From assembly GCA_030839105.1 (NCBI GenBank), contig JAUZEI010000224.1:1-6302 (forward strand): 6,302 bases of DNA. Reading direction: 5' to 3'. Position numbers and translations under genes: made by a program. Under the pieces are notes generated by a model. That model was not told the DNA's origin and did no database searches. It saw nothing but the letters and a program-made list of their open reading frames with translations. Of the stretch, positions 5,437 through 6,302 are shown one piece after another (the first letter of the stretch is position 1; each line of letters starts with the position of its first letter). The stretch comes from Actinomycetota bacterium (GTDB taxonomy: Bacteria > Actinomycetota > Acidimicrobiia > IMCC26256 > PALSA-610).

Positions 5437-6054
5437 TCAGGCAGTGGGGCGGAGGAGGTCGGACAGAGCGGCCTCGAGATCGTGCGTGTTCGTCTGGCCG
5501 TAGACGCGAGCGCGCACGACACCGGCCGCGTCGATGAAGAGCGTGTCGGGCATCGCATGTACGTCGTAGCGAGTGGCGACCGGGTTCGCGATCGAGTCCT
5601 CGATCAGCGTGGGAAACGTGACCCCGAGGCGCCGGACGAAGTCGCGCGTGTCGCCCGGGATGTCCTGGTAATTGACGCCGACGACTGCGATGCGGGAGCC
5701 CTTGGCGCGCTGCGCCCGTTCGAGGATCGGCATGTCCTCCTCGCACGGATGGCACCACGACGCGAAGAACGTGAGCACGACGACTCGGCCACGTAGCGAC
5801 GAGAGCCGCAGCGGTTTGCCGTCGAGGTCGGGGAGCACGAAATCGGGGGCGACGCTCCCGATCCGGGCCCGGGTCGGCGCGACGATCGCCGGGTCCGGGC
5901 CCGACGAACCGTGATCACGCAGGATCAGCGCGAGCAGGCCGGCGGGAATCGCCAGCGTCAGCACGATCAGCGCGACAATCCCCCCGCGCGACAGCCGCCG
6001 CCGGGACGGCCGATCGGAAGCGGGATCGTCAGCGGACGAGGGCGTCGACGGCAA
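5437..6054 (-). CDS. Membrane-anchored TlpA/ResA-like thiol-disulfide oxidoreductase
   Basis: With TTG 6054 as the start this is a 205-residue protein: a short charged cytoplasmic end, one membrane anchor (about 25-46), and an extracytoplasmic thioredoxin fold. The fold begins at GSVAPDFVLPDLDGKPLRL (66-84), an AhpC/TSA-redoxin opening. The active site is WCHPC (100-104, Cys101 and Cys104), and the cis-proline is Pro169 in HAMPDTLFID. Relatives such as ResA and TlpA reduce disulfides in apocytochrome c or in copper-site proteins of cytochrome oxidase. The neighbour ctaB, whose end overlaps this gene by 26 bases, supports a role in oxidase or cytochrome assembly. The start is not certain. TTG 6054 is the only start that keeps the anchor without reaching deep into ctaB; GTG 5964 would remove the start of the anchor, and an in-frame codon at 6165 gives an implausible Ser/Arg-rich extension. 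Confidence 0.87.
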   Translation of the reverse strand: MPSTPSSADDPASDRPSRRRLSRGGIVALIVLTLAIPAGLLALILRDHGSSGPDPAIVAPTRARIGSVAPDFVLPDLDGKPLRLSSLRGRVVVLTFFASWCHPCEEDMPILERAQRAKGSRIAVVGVNYQDIPGDTRDFVRRLGVTFPTLIEDSIANPVATRYDVHAMPDTLFIDAAGVVRARVYGQTNTHDLEAALSDLLRPTA

Positions 6055-6302
6055 CGGCGACGAACACCAGCATGAGGTAGACGTTCGACCAGCCGAAGAA
6101 CTGGATCGCCCGCTTCGGTGACGGTTCGCGCACCAGGGCGAAGGCGCGGGTGACGAACCACGCACCGAGCACGAACACCGACGCTGCGTAGAACGGGCCG
6201 ACGTCGTTCGTCAGGGTCATCGCGAACGTCAACGCGACGGTGATCGTCGCGTACGCCGCGATCCGCCGGGTGGTGAGCTCGATGCCGTACACCACCGGGA
6301 AC
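6029..6302 (-). CDS. ctaB: Protoheme IX farnesyltransferase (haem O synthase), C-terminal part
   Basis: About 90 C-terminal residues are visible; the frame is open to the right edge, so the gene starts outside. The fragment begins with FPVVYGIELTTRRIAAY, matching the 'MLPVV.G...T.RQI..Y' stretch after the second Asp-rich loop of CtaB. It then has two to three membrane segments and ends with the family's FGWSNVYLMLVFVAVAVD pattern ('F..SN.YL.llF...a.D'). The enzyme is an integral membrane prenyltransferase that attaches a farnesyl group to haem b to make haem O, the precursor of haem A for aa3-type oxidases. The catalytic Asp-rich motifs are outside the window, so activity cannot be judged. 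It overlaps the following thioredoxin-like gene by 26 bases and is likely co-transcribed with it. Confidence 0.9.
   Translation of the reverse strand, partial: FPVVYGIELTTRRIAAYATITVALTFAMTLTNDVGPFYAASVFVLGAWFVTRAFALVREPSPKRAIQFFGWSNVYLMLVFVAVAVDALVR

Noticed and set aside
4146..5558. A 470-codon minus-strand frame opposite the ABC ATPase and permease.
   Set aside because: It is antisense to two well-supported genes and extends into the thioredoxin-like gene in another frame; its product is polar low-complexity sequence rich in Arg, Gln, Asp and Ser, with no recognisable domain.

Overview
The window is a compact, high-GC piece of a bacterial chromosome, most likely from an actinobacterium. 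An Acidimicrobiia-like lineage is my best guess, from gene content and from start sites that look leaderless; I cannot confirm it without a search. Nine protein genes fill almost the whole window. There is no mobile element, RNA gene, CRISPR array or defence system that I can support, and no gene-free stretch longer than about 60 bases.

Layout from left to right. A class I SAM-dependent methyltransferase (minus strand, cut by the left edge) diverges from an fxsA-family membrane protein gene (plus). The fxsA gene converges on a run of three minus-strand genes, which in their own reading order are an SCP2-like domain protein, a diverged eIF-2B-like protein and a 52-residue zinc-ribbon protein. 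The SCP2-like gene diverges from a plus-strand run: a polyprenyl (probably geranylgeranyl) diphosphate synthase, an ABC transporter ATPase and its ABC-2 permease. This run converges, across only 22 bases, on a minus-strand pair: the 3' end of ctaB (haem O synthase, cut by the right edge) followed by a membrane-anchored TlpA/ResA-like thiol-disulfide reductase.

How the genes fit together. ctaB and the thioredoxin-like gene overlap and point to cytochrome oxidase or cytochrome c biogenesis: haem A/O synthesis plus thiol reduction outside the membrane. The ATPase and permease form one two-gene exporter of unknown substrate. The prenyl synthase makes isoprenoid precursor, and CtaB uses a prenyl donor (farnesyl diphosphate), so an isoprenoid/haem theme is possible, but that link is inference. 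The SCP2-like, eIF-2B-like and zinc-ribbon genes have no clear pathway.

The most notable pattern is regulatory. Seven of the eight visible start codons are preceded by a TANNNT hexamer ending 6-9 bases upstream, with no Shine-Dalgarno sequence. In two cases that hexamer begins with the TAG stop codon of the upstream gene. This suggests mostly leaderless transcripts and separate promoters even for tightly packed co-directional genes.
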